Source: Azospirillum cavernae (GTDB taxonomy: Bacteria > Pseudomonadota > Alphaproteobacteria > Azospirillales > Azospirillaceae). From it: 64,000 nt of DNA. A program made the position numbers and the translations under genes. The stretch spans positions 985,001 to 1,049,000 of the forward strand of contig NZ_QYUL01000002.1 in the NCBI RefSeq assembly GCF_003590795.1. The letters are read 5' to 3'. The notes under the pieces are model-generated. The model did not search any database. It was not told the DNA's origin and saw only the letters and a list, made by a program, of their open reading frames with translations. Shown here piece by piece: positions 45,593 through 55,167 of the stretch (position 1 is the first letter of the stretch; each line of letters begins with the position of its first letter).

Positions 45593-46815
45593 CGCGCACC
45601 CCCACAAGCCCGCAGAATGGCCCGGTTGATCGCCTGGGTGTCCGCCGCATCCACGGCCACCCCAGCGGCGCGGAGCAGATGTGCGGCGGCTTGCAGCGCC
45701 TCCAGCAGGTCGGGTGCGGCGGCAATCAGGTTGGCGTTCGCCTCGATCTCCTCGTCGGACAGACCATTGATGCTGAGGCGGCAAACGTGGGTGTTCCGAC
45801 CAGCGAAGATGACCGAATACTTGTGAGCAGGCGGGATGTTGCGGTTCCAGCCTCCGGGGGTGTGGTTGGCGGGAATGCGGTCGATCAGGGTGGTGGGCGT
45901 CCGGGCCAGCAATCCGGCGGTCGCAGCCTTGCGAATGAGCGCGCTCATGCAATGGTGGCTAGCCATCGCGTCGGTGCCGGGGTCGCTGTGTTCATCGATG
46001 AAGACCGCCATCACGTCGCGTGCGCGGGTCATTTCAATCGCCAACTCCACCGCCAGCGCGGTCACGTCAGTGAACGCGGCGTCGTAATCGTCCAGCATCG
46101 ATTTCAAATCGTGGGCGTAATACCCATCGGGGTCGGGGTCATCGATACCGACAAGATCAAGGACGGCCTGAACCACATCGCCGGACCACGCTTCATCTTC
46201 CTTGATATGATCGGCAAGCTGCGCTTCGGCCTTGGTGGCGCGGTCCTTCATGGCAAGGAATTCAGCCGTCCGCGCGGCCAGCTCCCGCGTCACCAAGTCG
46301 TAATCCGCTTCGAGGGCGCCCTTTAGCCGCACGATCTCCGTCGCCTGCGCTTCGGAGTGCTGTCGGATGATCTCGGCGGCAAGCGCCGGTATGCGGTCGA
46401 GCACATGCTCCGGGATATCGCCTGGGCGACCGATGGCGATCATCCGCCAATTATCCATCTCGTGGTCGGGGCCGCCGTCTTCGTCCGTGTAGGGGATGAC
46501 GGTCGCCACCTGCCCGCCATATGTGGCGGACGCAGCGACCGGGGCGACGCTCCACCCATGGAACCAAGCGAAGGCGGCATAGGCGGCCACGTCGATGGGA
46601 TCGCCCTTGTGGACGTGGCGCAGCAGCTCGACCGCCAACTCGGCGCGCCAGTCCCTGCGCATCCAGTTGGCCGTCCAGCCATACTTGATCTCGGAGGCGC
46701 GGAGCTTCTTCGCCATCGCCTCGGCAAAGTCGCGGACCAGCGTGGCGGTGTTGTGGTGCAGCCCTTCCGGGATGGTGAAGGCGGCGGTAGCCTGGGGCTG
46801 TTTGGTGTTCGTCAT
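45589..46815 (-). CDS. Hypothetical phage protein (408 aa) with Ea22-like ending
   Basis: N-terminal 100 residues ([34 protein letters not shown]) recall phage modules in nucleotide pyrophosphohydrolase relatives, but the catalytic pattern is not complete. The C terminus has [18 protein letters not shown], a motif shared by many phage Ea22-like proteins. The middle is coiled coil. The ATG at 46815 is preferred, with GAGG nearby. Function unknown. Confidence 0.7.
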   Translation of the reverse strand: MTNTKQPQATAAFTIPEGLHHNTATLVRDFAEAMAKKLRASEIKYGWTANWMRRDWRAELAVELLRHVHKGDPIDVAAYAAFAWFHGWSVAPVAASATYGGQVATVIPYTDEDGGPDHEMDNWRMIAIGRPGDIPEHVLDRIPALAAEIIRQHSEAQATEIVRLKGALEADYDLVTRELAARTAEFLAMKDRATKAEAQLADHIKEDEAWSGDVVQAVLDLVGIDDPDPDGYYAHDLKSMLDDYDAAFTDVTALAVELAIEMTRARDVMAVFIDEHSDPGTDAMASHHCMSALIRKAATAGLLARTPTTLIDRIPANHTPGGWNRNIPPAHKYSVIFAGRNTHVCRLSINGLSDEEIEANANLIAAAPDLLEALQAAAHLLRAAGVAVDAADTQAINRAILRACGGAR

Positions 46816-46826
46816 GTCGGGATGCC

Positions 46827-47102
46827 TCAATTCGTCCGGGCGGGGCGCCAGTGCGTGGGCGCGCCTGCGGGATCGGATTCGTTCCAGGTGAGGGAGTGCG
46901 GGCCGGGGTGGTCGGGCGTGACCCAGAAGCCGACGATGCCGGGGAACAGCGCGTTCTCGGCGTCAGCCTGCCAGCGCATCTCAATGACCATGTCCGGGCG
47001 ACCGTTGCTGTCGAAGGCGGCCAGCTCAATGACCGTGCTGTCGCGCGGAGCGGTGTGGATGGGCAGAAAATCAACGGTCGTGAGGATGGCGGCGCTCACC
47101 AT
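46827..47102 (-). CDS. Small phage protein (91 aa), DUF551-like style
   Basis: PIHTAPRDSTVIELAA at the N terminus and GIVGFWVTPDHPGP followed by THWRP at the end resemble small phage proteins of the DUF551 type, with conserved Trp and Pro near THW. Role unknown. Overlaps the methyltransferase stop by 7 bp. Confidence 0.68.
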   Translation of the reverse strand: MVSAAILTTVDFLPIHTAPRDSTVIELAAFDSNGRPDMVIEMRWQADAENALFPGIVGFWVTPDHPGPHSLTWNESDPAGAPTHWRPARTN

Positions 47103-48124
47103 GACGCCTCCACCAGGTCGAAGAGCGACCCGTAAGCGCTGACCTTCTCCTCTTCGGCCAGGAACTTGGCGGCCTGCTGGAAATAGGTCGGGTTGAGTTC
47201 GGTGCCGATGAATTTGCGGCCCATGGACAGGGAAGAGACGCCCTCCGATCCGATGCCAGCGTAAGGGGACCAAACGACATCTCCCTTGTTCGTGTAGAGT
47301 TCCAGGGCGCGCTTGGTGATGTTCAGCGGCATGGGGCAGAGGTGGCGCTCGGCCCGCTCGTCCTTGGCGATGGCGACGTTCAGGACGTCGGTGGTGGGCA
47401 GGTCAGCATCGCCCTGCCCCGGCTCCTTCAGGTTCCAGACCTGGGAATGGGGCGTCCGGCGCGGATCGCCGTAGGGCAGCCACAGGTCGATGTCGTTCGT
47501 CCGCCAGATCGGGGACGCGAGGTCCTGCCATCGGGCCAGCGGAACCTTGTCCTTCGGATGAGCGACGGGGCGAACGAGGTCTTCCTCACCCGGCTTGGCC
47601 CATTTGCGATAGACCATCAGGTATTCGGGCATGCCAACCCGGCAGAAGCTGGAGTCGGCCTGGAAGGTCTTCCACAGCAACCCGTGGGCGTTCGTTTTGG
47701 CCCGCTCCAACACGGGATCACGGTAGATCGTGATCCGGCAGTGGAAGGCGAAGCCCTCCTCCAGATGGACACGGGTGCAGCCGTCGGAGAAAGCCCGCAA
47801 CCCCGCCGATCCGTCCTCGCTGCTGTTCTGGTAGTAGACCAGATCCTTGACGTGGATGGCGGTCAGACGTCCAGGGCGGAGGATGCGGAACTTTTCACGA
47901 ACAAGGTGGCGGTAGTGGTCGAAGAACTCGGCGTCCGTGGCGCAGTTGCCGTGATCGGCGATGGATTCGCTGTAGACGTAGAGGTTGCTGAACGGCGGGC
48001 TGTAGACCGCCAGATCGACGCTGTTGTCCGGCAGGTTGCGGGCGAAGCTAACGCAATCGGCGTTGTAGAGGCTCCAGGCCTCGCCGTTGGCCTGATCGAG
48101 GACCAGCGGGGGAATGTCATGCAT
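47096..48124 (-). CDS. Amino-group DNA methyltransferase (N4/N6, beta-type order)
   Basis: 342 residues. Catalytic motif IV is SPPF (42-45), and the AdoMet motif I (SPYAGIGSEG, about 284-293) comes late, giving the beta order. SPPF favours N4-cytosine but N6-adenine is possible. No cognate endonuclease is adjacent, so protection of phage DNA from host restriction is the likely role. Starts inside the BRO gene's last codons (8-bp overlap). Confidence 0.88.
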   Translation of the reverse strand: MHDIPPLVLDQANGEAWSLYNADCVSFARNLPDNSVDLAVYSPPFSNLYVYSESIADHGNCATDAEFFDHYRHLVREKFRILRPGRLTAIHVKDLVYYQNSSEDGSAGLRAFSDGCTRVHLEEGFAFHCRITIYRDPVLERAKTNAHGLLWKTFQADSSFCRVGMPEYLMVYRKWAKPGEEDLVRPVAHPKDKVPLARWQDLASPIWRTNDIDLWLPYGDPRRTPHSQVWNLKEPGQGDADLPTTDVLNVAIAKDERAERHLCPMPLNITKRALELYTNKGDVVWSPYAGIGSEGVSSLSMGRKFIGTELNPTYFQQAAKFLAEEEKVSAYGSLFDLVEASW

Positions 48125-49257
48125 GGACGGAATCCTTGCTGACGGCGGACCAGTCGGTATCGACGCCGAGGTCACGGGCGAAGCGGGCGATGCCCCTGCG
48201 CGTCACCATCACTGATCGGAACTGCCTCGGTGCCGTCGGGTTTCGGAAAGGTGTGGAGCTTGTGCGCGAGCAGCTTCGCTTGGATGCTGGACTGGTAGGC
48301 AAGGAGGCGGGTCGAGTCGGGGCGGCGGTAGGCGTAACGCCTGGAAACCAGCCATTCGCGGAAGGCCTTGGGCTGTTGACCCAAAACCTTCGCAGCGTCG
48401 CGGAGGCAGAGGAGGCCTTCAGTTCCGGCGATCCGCTCCAGCGCGCCGGTGGCGATTGACGCCTCACCCTTTGCGGCGGTCAGTGCCTTCTTGGTCGTCT
48501 CGACTTCGGCCGAGTAGGACAGCAGCAGGGCGCGAAGCTGGGTCGGATCGTTCAGGTCGATCTGCGGAGCCGGGGCGCCGTAGGAGCCGGTCTTGCGGAT
48601 TGTGGGCAACACATCCGCCGTGACCCACTTCTTGAAGCGCTTCGCCGCCGGTTTCCGGCTGGTCAGGATCAGGCTGTAAAGGCCGGATTCGTTGATGATG
48701 GTGAAGGACTGGGCGCCGCCGCGCTGACCGGAATGACCCTCGGTATTGTCGAGGGTCATCTTTTCGTCGTCATCCACCCGCTTGGCGGCGTCAGACGGAT
48801 TGCCGATCTCCAGCACCCGGCACACATCCGCCAGCACGAACCAGGGATCGCCCGCGCGGTCGGTGATGCGAACGTCAAGGCCCTCGAAGGCGAAGACCGT
48901 CATGGACGAATTCGTCAGGACCGCCGATGCAGTGGGCGACGCAACCTGCTGGTCGGCGTGGATTGCGGGGATCGCCACCGACACAAGCCACGCCTTGAAC
49001 CGCTGGGCGCTCGGTTTCCGGCTGGTCATCACGAGCGACCACAGGCCCATCTCGTTGATGATGGTCATGTCCTGAACGCCGCCGGTGGTCTGGATCGGGG
49101 TCCAGTTCTTTTCGTCGGCGCTCAGTCGGCCCACGGCGGAGGCGGGGGTGCTGATGTCCAGCGCCACACAAACGTCGACCAGCACAAACCATGGGTCGCC
49201 GTTGATCCGCAGCGCGCGGATGTTGATTCCCTCGAACGTGAGGGTGTGGTTATCCAT
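48117..49257 (-). CDS. Antirepressor: tandem BRO-N domains + KilAC (likely one-base frameshift)
   Basis: Two BRO-N domains lie head to tail: residues 4-105 (GDPWFVLVDVCVALDIST) and about 120-225 (GDPWFVLADVCRVLEIGN), an internal duplication. A KilAC/ANT domain follows (about 260-375). After KPDGTEAVPI an extra base near 48213 diverts the frame to a stop at 48172; removing it gives VMVTRRGIARFARDLGVD and the stop at 48117, about 379 residues. The corrected end matches the Rha-KilAC C terminus. Such proteins usually counter phage repressors. Confidence 0.82.
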
Positions 49258-49864
49258 GGGTGGCCTCCCGCGCCGACGGATAACCGGCTTCGCGCCACGC
49301 GTTCCACGCAGCGCGGTCATCCTCGCCCCAGAGGGTGACGGTCTCATCGCCAGCCTCCCACCGCGCCCTGTTCTCGCCGCCAGGGAAGCGAAACGTCACC
49401 GCAGCGACGCTATGGATACGTCCACCCCGGAATTCCTGGCTGACGCGCGCATGGAAGTCGCTCCCGCCAGGAAACAGGGTGCGGCATTCCCGATCCACCT
49501 CGGCGCACCGGGTCTTCTCCACGCCTCGCTCCACGATGTAATCCAGGCGGCACCAGGGGCAGCAGAAGACACTCTGGCCGTCGTAGACGGGCTGGGCGGT
49601 CTCGCCGTTCACCCGACGAAGGCAGCCGCAGCATTCGAATTGCCATCCATTCCCGATCAGCGCCTTGGTCGGCACGGGGCCGGGGGCGTATTGATCCAAG
49701 GACTTCGCGCGGCGGCAGAACTCGACACCGCTCCAATCGCAATCCATCTCGTTGGCCGCCATCCGGCGAGCGGGGGCGTTGCTGGTGGCAAAAACCACGC
49801 ACCATCCCTCATCGCCATCGTGGGCCTCGTAGGCCAACAGGGGCTTGCCCTTCTTGAGAATCAT
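49250..49864 (-). CDS. Hypothetical phage protein with Cys-rich zinc-binding pattern (204 aa)
   Basis: CCGCLRR followed about 22 residues later by FCCPWCRLDY gives a four-Cys zinc-ribbon layout (about 78-106). The C-terminal part is aromatic-rich (WEAGDETVTLWGEDD). No known family. Overlaps the BRO antirepressor start by 8 bp. It could bind DNA or RNA. Confidence 0.68.
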   Translation of the reverse strand: MILKKGKPLLAYEAHDGDEGWCVVFATSNAPARRMAANEMDCDWSGVEFCRRAKSLDQYAPGPVPTKALIGNGWQFECCGCLRRVNGETAQPVYDGQSVFCCPWCRLDYIVERGVEKTRCAEVDRECRTLFPGGSDFHARVSQEFRGGRIHSVAAVTFRFPGGENRARWEAGDETVTLWGEDDRAAWNAWREAGYPSAREATHG

Positions 49865-49883
49865 GATAACGGCCTCCCGGCGC

Positions 49884-51317
49884 TCAGGGCGCTTCAGCGG
49901 TGTGGGTGGGCGCGACGCCGGACAGCCAGGACGGCAGGGCGGGCGCGATGGTGGGGGCGTAGGTGAGCTTCACGCCGCGCGGCTGGCCGATGCGGGACAT
50001 GGCGGCGGCCATCTCGCGCTTCATGGCGATGTGGTCGGCTTCCTTGCGGGCGATCGCGGCGGATGCGTGGGCTTCGGTGTCAGCCTCGGCCGTGTGAACG
50101 TGGACCGGGCGCTTTTGGCCGAACCGCCAGAAACGGCGGATGGCTTGGTAATAATCCTCGTAGCTGTAGCTGCGACCGACGAAGGCGGTGCGGGCGCAGT
50201 GCTGCCAGTTCAGACCGTAACCGGCGATGGACGGCTTGGTGACGAGCCGACGGATTTGACCGCGACCGAACCGGAGGAGGCGCTCCTCCTTCAGATCTGG
50301 CTTCATTGACCCGCGCACGGCGACCGAGTCCGGGATGAGGGCTGTCAGCGCCTCTTCCTCGTAATCGGTGTCGCACCAGATCACCCACGGCTCATCGGGT
50401 TCGGCCATCACCACGTCGGCGATCAGCCGGGCGCGGGCCTCGACCGTCAGGCGCTTTTCCTTGTGCAATTCAGTCGCGGATGTGCCGGGCAGGCGCAGGA
50501 GCTGCATCTGGCCATCACGATCCTCACCGGCCCCTTGGGTCAGATCGGCGCGAACGGTGTGGTTGACCGTCACCAGCTCCGGCATCTCGAACCCGGCGTC
50601 GCTGTACCCGAGGTCCGAGGGCTTGGAGATGCAGCGCGCCCAGGTGCCGACCCAGCTCCAGAAATCCTCGACGGCGAAGCGCTTCAGCCGATACCGGCCC
50701 ATGTGCTTCTGGTCGTTGATGAACCAGCGGGTCAGCATTTCCACCGAGTCCATCACCCCCAGAAACTGGCAGTGCTGGCCCAACTCGGTGTGGTCGTTCG
50801 GCGCCGGGGTGGCGGAGAAGCAGGCGCGGTAGGGGATGACCGAACCGAAGGCCATCAGCTTGCGGGTGGTGACGCCGCTGAAGCTCTTCAGGATCGACGA
50901 TTCATCCAACACCAGAGCGCCGAAGGTCTCCGGCTGGAAAAGGTGAAGGCGCTCGTAGTTGACGATGTTGACGCCCGGCCGGACATCGTCCTGGCTCCGG
51001 ATCACCCGGACATCGTCCAGCCCCATGTCCCGCGCTTCGGCGACGTGCTGGTGTCCAACGGCAAGCGGGGCGAACAGCAGAACGGGCTTGCCGGTGTGTT
51101 CGGCCATGATCCGGCCATACTCCAGCTCGATGCGGGTCTTGCCGAGGCCGGTGTCCAGAAAGCCAGCGCCACAGCCGATGCGCAGGAGGAATTCGACCGT
51201 GTCGCGCTGATAGCCGAACAAGCTGGACGACAGGGGGGGAATGCTGTCGAGGCCACGCGCGGGGGCGGAGATCAGCTTGCGGGCCAGGACGTCGGCGTAT
51301 GAGGGGGCGTTGCTCAT
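49884..51317 (-). CDS. SNF2-like DEAD/DEAH-type helicase
   Basis: 477 residues. Walker A is DTGLGKT (55-61), motif II ALVLDESS, motif III SATPAPNDH, and the C-terminal RecA-like lobe has motif VI-type QAIRRFWRFGQKRPVHVH. This is the compact SNF2 translocase often beside DNA methyltransferases in phages. It probably remodels DNA-protein complexes during replication or blocks host defence; no nuclease domain is visible. The start at 51317 overlaps the upstream stop. Confidence 0.88.
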   Translation of the reverse strand: MSNAPSYADVLARKLISAPARGLDSIPPLSSSLFGYQRDTVEFLLRIGCGAGFLDTGLGKTRIELEYGRIMAEHTGKPVLLFAPLAVGHQHVAEARDMGLDDVRVIRSQDDVRPGVNIVNYERLHLFQPETFGALVLDESSILKSFSGVTTRKLMAFGSVIPYRACFSATPAPNDHTELGQHCQFLGVMDSVEMLTRWFINDQKHMGRYRLKRFAVEDFWSWVGTWARCISKPSDLGYSDAGFEMPELVTVNHTVRADLTQGAGEDRDGQMQLLRLPGTSATELHKEKRLTVEARARLIADVVMAEPDEPWVIWCDTDYEEEALTALIPDSVAVRGSMKPDLKEERLLRFGRGQIRRLVTKPSIAGYGLNWQHCARTAFVGRSYSYEDYYQAIRRFWRFGQKRPVHVHTAEADTEAHASAAIARKEADHIAMKREMAAAMSRIGQPRGVKLTYAPTIAPALPSWLSGVAPTHTAEAP

Positions 51318-51571
51318 GACCGCGCCGCCTCTCTGCGTGCCGCTTCGCGCTTCCGCGCGGCGGCGGCTTCGGCGCCACGCCGTGCGCGGGTGCGGATGCT
51401 CTTTGCCCAAGCGGTGGGCGGGGCGTTGTCCCGCACATCCTCGGCGGTGATGACGCGCACCGGAAACCCAGAGGCCAGCGCCTGGGCGACGTCTTCGGAC
51501 ATCGACTTCGCGCCCCGGCGGTGATGCGCTTCAGCTTCGGTGCGGAGCGGATTGGGGTGGGTGTGGCGCAT
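51314..51571 (-). CDS. Small basic phage protein (85 aa)
   Basis: A central helical part (MSEDVAQALASGFPVRVIT) and an Arg/Ala-rich C-terminal helix (RTRARRGAEAAAARKREAAR) that could bind nucleic acid. Starts at the C5-methyltransferase stop and overlaps the helicase start, so it is made with both. No family recognised. Confidence 0.65.
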   Translation of the reverse strand: MRHTHPNPLRTEAEAHHRRGAKSMSEDVAQALASGFPVRVITAEDVRDNAPPTAWAKSIRTRARRGAEAAAARKREAARREAARS

Positions 51572-53148
51572 CAGGCGGCGCTCCCCATCCGATGGGCGCG
51601 GATGGCCCGATCAATGCGCCGACCGATCCAGGCCATGACCGGGACCGACATGCTGTTGCCCAGCGCCTTGTAGCGCGGCGAATCAGCGGCGATCTCGCCA
51701 CGAACCAGGATGGCGGTGTAGTCGTCAGTGAAGCCCTGGAGACGCTCGCACTCGACGGGCATGAGGCGCCGGACGCCGGAGGCCATCATCGCGTGGGGTT
51801 TGTCACCCCCTCCCCCGCCACAACGAAGCGCGGGCATCACGTCGCCGCCCAGCTCGGCGCTTCCGCCACCCTCCCGACCGCGAAGGCTCACGGCGACAGC
51901 AACTTGACCTCCGCCGTTCATGTGGCTGGCGTCATGCCCCATAGCCCGGAGGGTTGGAGCAACGTCCGACGCGTCGCCGCCATGATCTTTGCAGGAGAAG
52001 GCGACAACGGAAGCGCAGGCGTCCGTCCCGGTGGTCAGAGGGGCGGTGACGTTGCCTTCCTCGTAGACGGCCCCATCGCCAGCGGTGCGGTAAGCGGTGA
52101 CGACGCCATGCTGCTTACCAGCCTGAAGCGTGAACATCGGGTCGCCGTCATCCCCGATCCCAATCCCGGCCCTTGGGTCAGAGGTTGAGGCTCCGGTGCG
52201 GGCGCCGACCTCCAGGATTGGATAGGCTGGCTGACAGACGAAGGTCTCGGTCTCGAAATCCAGGCGACCACTGGCGGTGTGTGAGGCGTTCAGGGCGGTT
52301 GCAACGTCGATTGGGCCGGAGGTGTTGTTGCCGCCAAAAGCAAGGGCTGCTTCTATGCAGTGGTTGGCCTGCGCTCGGTTGTCGTCGGGGCCGCCATTTC
52401 CAAGGCTTCGCGTAAGGGCTTGGGTAACTCGCGCCGCCGCTTCTCGGCGCGGCGGATGATCCCGTCGCAGGCCCTCCTGCTCAGGAAGTATTTCCGAGGG
52501 ATCTGGCCCGTCCACAGGACAGCAGACAACGAACACACGGCGGCGTCGTTGGGCCAAGCCGAAATATTGGGAATCCAGGATGCGCCACGCCGCATTTCGA
52601 CGGGGTCCAGCAACCAGACCCGCGTCGGTCCAGCGGAGTCCCGGTGGCGGAACGAGGGGGGTATCCGCGCCCACAAGCCCCGCGAGGAAACAGCCGAAGG
52701 CGTTGTCCTTGGTGTTGAGGACGCCGGGGACGTTTTCCCAGAGGATGACGAGGCCGGGCTTTCCAAACCGGAACCGCTCGCTGTCGATGGCATTGGCAAG
52801 CCTCACATACTCCAAAGTCAGGTTGCCGCGCGCGTCGTCGAGGGACTGACGCAAACCGGCCAGGCTGAAGGCTTGGCAGGGGGTTCCGCCGCACAGGATG
52901 TCCGGCAGTCGAATGCCCAACCGGCGGAAAAAGCGCATGCGCATGGCGGTGAAGTCGCCCCAAAGCGGGACACCCAAGGTCGCCGCGCCGGATTGGTTGG
53001 CGTTGACCGCCCGCTGACGTTGCTGGAGGACTTGGCGCGGGAACGCCTCAATCTCGCTGAAGAAGGTCGGCGCCCAGCCAAGCCCTTCCCAGGCGACGGA
53101 TGGCGCTTCGATGCCAGAACACACAGTCCCGTAGGTGATCGGGTCCAT
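51571..53148 (-). CDS. DNA (cytosine-5) methyltransferase
   Basis: 525 residues with the C5 motif order: I (TVCSGIEAPSVAWEGLGW), IV (GGTPCQAFS, Cys91 nucleophile), VI (ENV near 139), VIII (QRRRRVF near 205), a long target-recognition region (about 230-450) and IX-X (ECERLQGFTDDYT, YKALGNSMSVPVM). All catalytic motifs are intact. No restriction enzyme is next to it, so it probably protects phage DNA. Confidence 0.94.
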   Translation of the reverse strand: MDPITYGTVCSGIEAPSVAWEGLGWAPTFFSEIEAFPRQVLQQRQRAVNANQSGAATLGVPLWGDFTAMRMRFFRRLGIRLPDILCGGTPCQAFSLAGLRQSLDDARGNLTLEYVRLANAIDSERFRFGKPGLVILWENVPGVLNTKDNAFGCFLAGLVGADTPLVPPPGLRWTDAGLVAGPRRNAAWRILDSQYFGLAQRRRRVFVVCCPVDGPDPSEILPEQEGLRRDHPPRREAAARVTQALTRSLGNGGPDDNRAQANHCIEAALAFGGNNTSGPIDVATALNASHTASGRLDFETETFVCQPAYPILEVGARTGASTSDPRAGIGIGDDGDPMFTLQAGKQHGVVTAYRTAGDGAVYEEGNVTAPLTTGTDACASVVAFSCKDHGGDASDVAPTLRAMGHDASHMNGGGQVAVAVSLRGREGGGSAELGGDVMPALRCGGGGGDKPHAMMASGVRRLMPVECERLQGFTDDYTAILVRGEIAADSPRYKALGNSMSVPVMAWIGRRIDRAIRAHRMGSAA

Positions 53149-53151
53149 GGA

Positions 53152-54996
53152 TCAGCCCTCCGCCTTCGACAGCCGGTAGGGCATGACCACGATCAGGTGT
53201 TCGGCGGCGTTGATGTCCTCCTCCTGCGCGGCGCGCCAGAAGGTCGGGGCGTCCGGGCTGCCCATTTCGCAAGACAGGGAGCTGGCGTTCAGGGCCTCGA
53301 CCGCCGGGACCAAGTATTTCGACGAAAACCCAATGCTGGCGCTTCCGAAGGTGAACCCCGTGTCCGTTTCCAGAACGTCGACGGCGTCGGCGCTGCCCCG
53401 CTCAGCCGTTTCGACCCGAACGCCCTCGGCGGTGATGGTCAGAGCGAGAGCGCGGTCTTTGTCGTCAGCCATGGAGCGGACGCGACGGATCGAGGCCAGG
53501 AAGTCGCCGCGCGGAATGGTCATCCGCTTGTTGGCAATCCCCAAAGCGTGGGAGATCACCCGCTCATAAGGGGCGAACGCGACAGCGGAAAGCGTGGTTC
53601 CGAAGCTGAATGGAAACAGGTCAAAGGTGGCGCGGCGCTGACCGATCACGAGACGCGCCTCGATCTCATCACCAACGACATCCAGTAGGCGGCGCAGCGC
53701 GGCGACCGAGGCGGAGGGGATCAGAACGCCGGGGAACCCATCACGGTTGCCGAACAGCGCCACGAAATTCTCGGCGCCCGTCGAGACGTTCAGGTCGGCG
53801 CGGGACAAGGCTTTCACGTTGCTGGTCACGACCCGCACCCCTTCAGGGAGGGCGTGGACGGCCATGCCCATCAGGTTTGGCTTGGTGTCGTCCGTGCACA
53901 TGGTCCCAACAACCCGGTCAATCGCCTGCTTGAGCGCGGAGGCCGGGATGGTCATTTCTGCGCCATCGGCTGGGGCGAAGACCGGAAAATCCTCCGCGTA
54001 GCGTGTCGGAAGGTGGAAGCGGGTTTTGCCGCAGAGGATGCGGAGACGGACGCCGTCGGCGGTCGCGCCAACCGCCTCCAACGTGATCTGCGCGCCGTCC
54101 GGCAGAGCGTCGATGGCGGTCGCCAAGGCGGCGCCAGGAACGGCAAGTCTACCGGGCTGCGCTCCGATGCTGATCGGCATCGTCACACGCACATCTACCG
54201 CCATGTCCGAGGCGGACAAGGCCAGGACGGTGTCGGAGACGTCCAGCAGGACGCATTCCAGAATGGGGATTGCCGATTTCTTGGCGGCGAGCGCGACGAC
54301 GCGCTTCAACGCCGAGAGGAACGGCCCCTTGTCGATGGTGAACTGCATGAGCGTGTTGCCCTTGGGGATGGCCTGCGGTGGCGCGCTCTGGGGCTGCGCC
54401 GGGGCGGCGGGCGGTTGGGTGGGGGGGATTGGGGTGACGTTCGTGGGTTCGGAAGACGGCGCGGACGGGGTCTGTTTGACCGCGTCGGCGATGGCGGCGA
54501 CGTCGTTGACGGGAGCCGATCCATCGGTCTCTCCGTCGCCATCGCCGTCTTCGTCGTCAGCGTAAAAGTCGTCAAAGTCAGGATCTGACCCCGCCAACTC
54601 GGCGAGCGTGTCGAGCGTCCGGCCAAGCGGACGACCACAAGTCCCGTGCTGAGGCTCGTCGTAGATGGCGCGGGCGACGCGGTGGGACGCCGAATCCGGC
54701 TTGAAGGCGCTGGAGATCAGGTCTTCAATTTCGGTGGGCTGGCCCAACCGCTCCACCTCATCCGCGAAGACCCAATAGCCCTCTGGATCGGCATCTTGTG
54801 CGCCCCACATCGGGTCGATCCGGTCGCGGACGAGCCGGGCAAAAGCGCCATATGGAAGGTCTATCGGGCGGGCGACAACCTCCACCACCATCGCGCCTTT
54901 GGAGAGCGGGAGCGTGGTTGACGCCAGCAAGCCGCCGGGGCCGATCAGCCCGGCGTAGAGTGGGGCATCTGTGACGCAGGTTGCGGGGATGCGCAT
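53152..54996 (-). CDS. Phage sliding clamp (DnaN-like) with a 216-residue N-terminal extension
   Basis: 614 residues. Residues 217-614 form a beta-clamp (MQFTIDKGPFLSALKRVVAL; SAIPILECVLLDVSD; final VVMPYRL is the typical clamp C-terminal strand). Residues 1-135 are an unfamiliar domain (RPIDLPYGAFARLVRDRIDP), then an acidic stretch (FDDFYADDEDGDGDGE) and a Pro-rich linker. The clamp is processivity factor for replication; the extension may recruit or mimic DNA. Internal initiation at Met217 (54348) could also make a bare clamp; the AAGGG upstream is weak. Confidence 0.85.
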   Translation of the reverse strand: MRIPATCVTDAPLYAGLIGPGGLLASTTLPLSKGAMVVEVVARPIDLPYGAFARLVRDRIDPMWGAQDADPEGYWVFADEVERLGQPTEIEDLISSAFKPDSASHRVARAIYDEPQHGTCGRPLGRTLDTLAELAGSDPDFDDFYADDEDGDGDGETDGSAPVNDVAAIADAVKQTPSAPSSEPTNVTPIPPTQPPAAPAQPQSAPPQAIPKGNTLMQFTIDKGPFLSALKRVVALAAKKSAIPILECVLLDVSDTVLALSASDMAVDVRVTMPISIGAQPGRLAVPGAALATAIDALPDGAQITLEAVGATADGVRLRILCGKTRFHLPTRYAEDFPVFAPADGAEMTIPASALKQAIDRVVGTMCTDDTKPNLMGMAVHALPEGVRVVTSNVKALSRADLNVSTGAENFVALFGNRDGFPGVLIPSASVAALRRLLDVVGDEIEARLVIGQRRATFDLFPFSFGTTLSAVAFAPYERVISHALGIANKRMTIPRGDFLASIRRVRSMADDKDRALALTITAEGVRVETAERGSADAVDVLETDTGFTFGSASIGFSSKYLVPAVEALNASSLSCEMGSPDAPTFWRAAQEEDINAAEHLIVVMPYRLSKAEG

Positions 54997-54999
54997 CGC

Positions 55000-55167
55000 T
55001 CACCCTCCGCTTTTGCACGCAACCGGCGGGCGCTTGATGGCGGCCAGCAGGTGGGCGCGGGCGTCGTCATGGAGGCAGACGCGCAGGCGACGGGTGGCGA
55101 CGTCGGCGGGGGCGGCGAAAGCGGCGGCAAGGCGCGCGACGCAGCGCCGGATGATCCGGGCTGGCAT
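55000..55167 (-). CDS. Small basic hypothetical protein (55 aa)
   Basis: Arg/Ala-rich (MPARIIRRCVARLAAAFAAP) with an amphipathic helix. It starts on the stop of the MazG-like gene (TGATG) and ends three bases before the clamp start. A DNA-binding accessory is possible; the function is unknown. Confidence 0.6.
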   Translation of the reverse strand: MPARIIRRCVARLAAAFAAPADVATRRLRVCLHDDARAHLLAAIKRPPVACKSGG

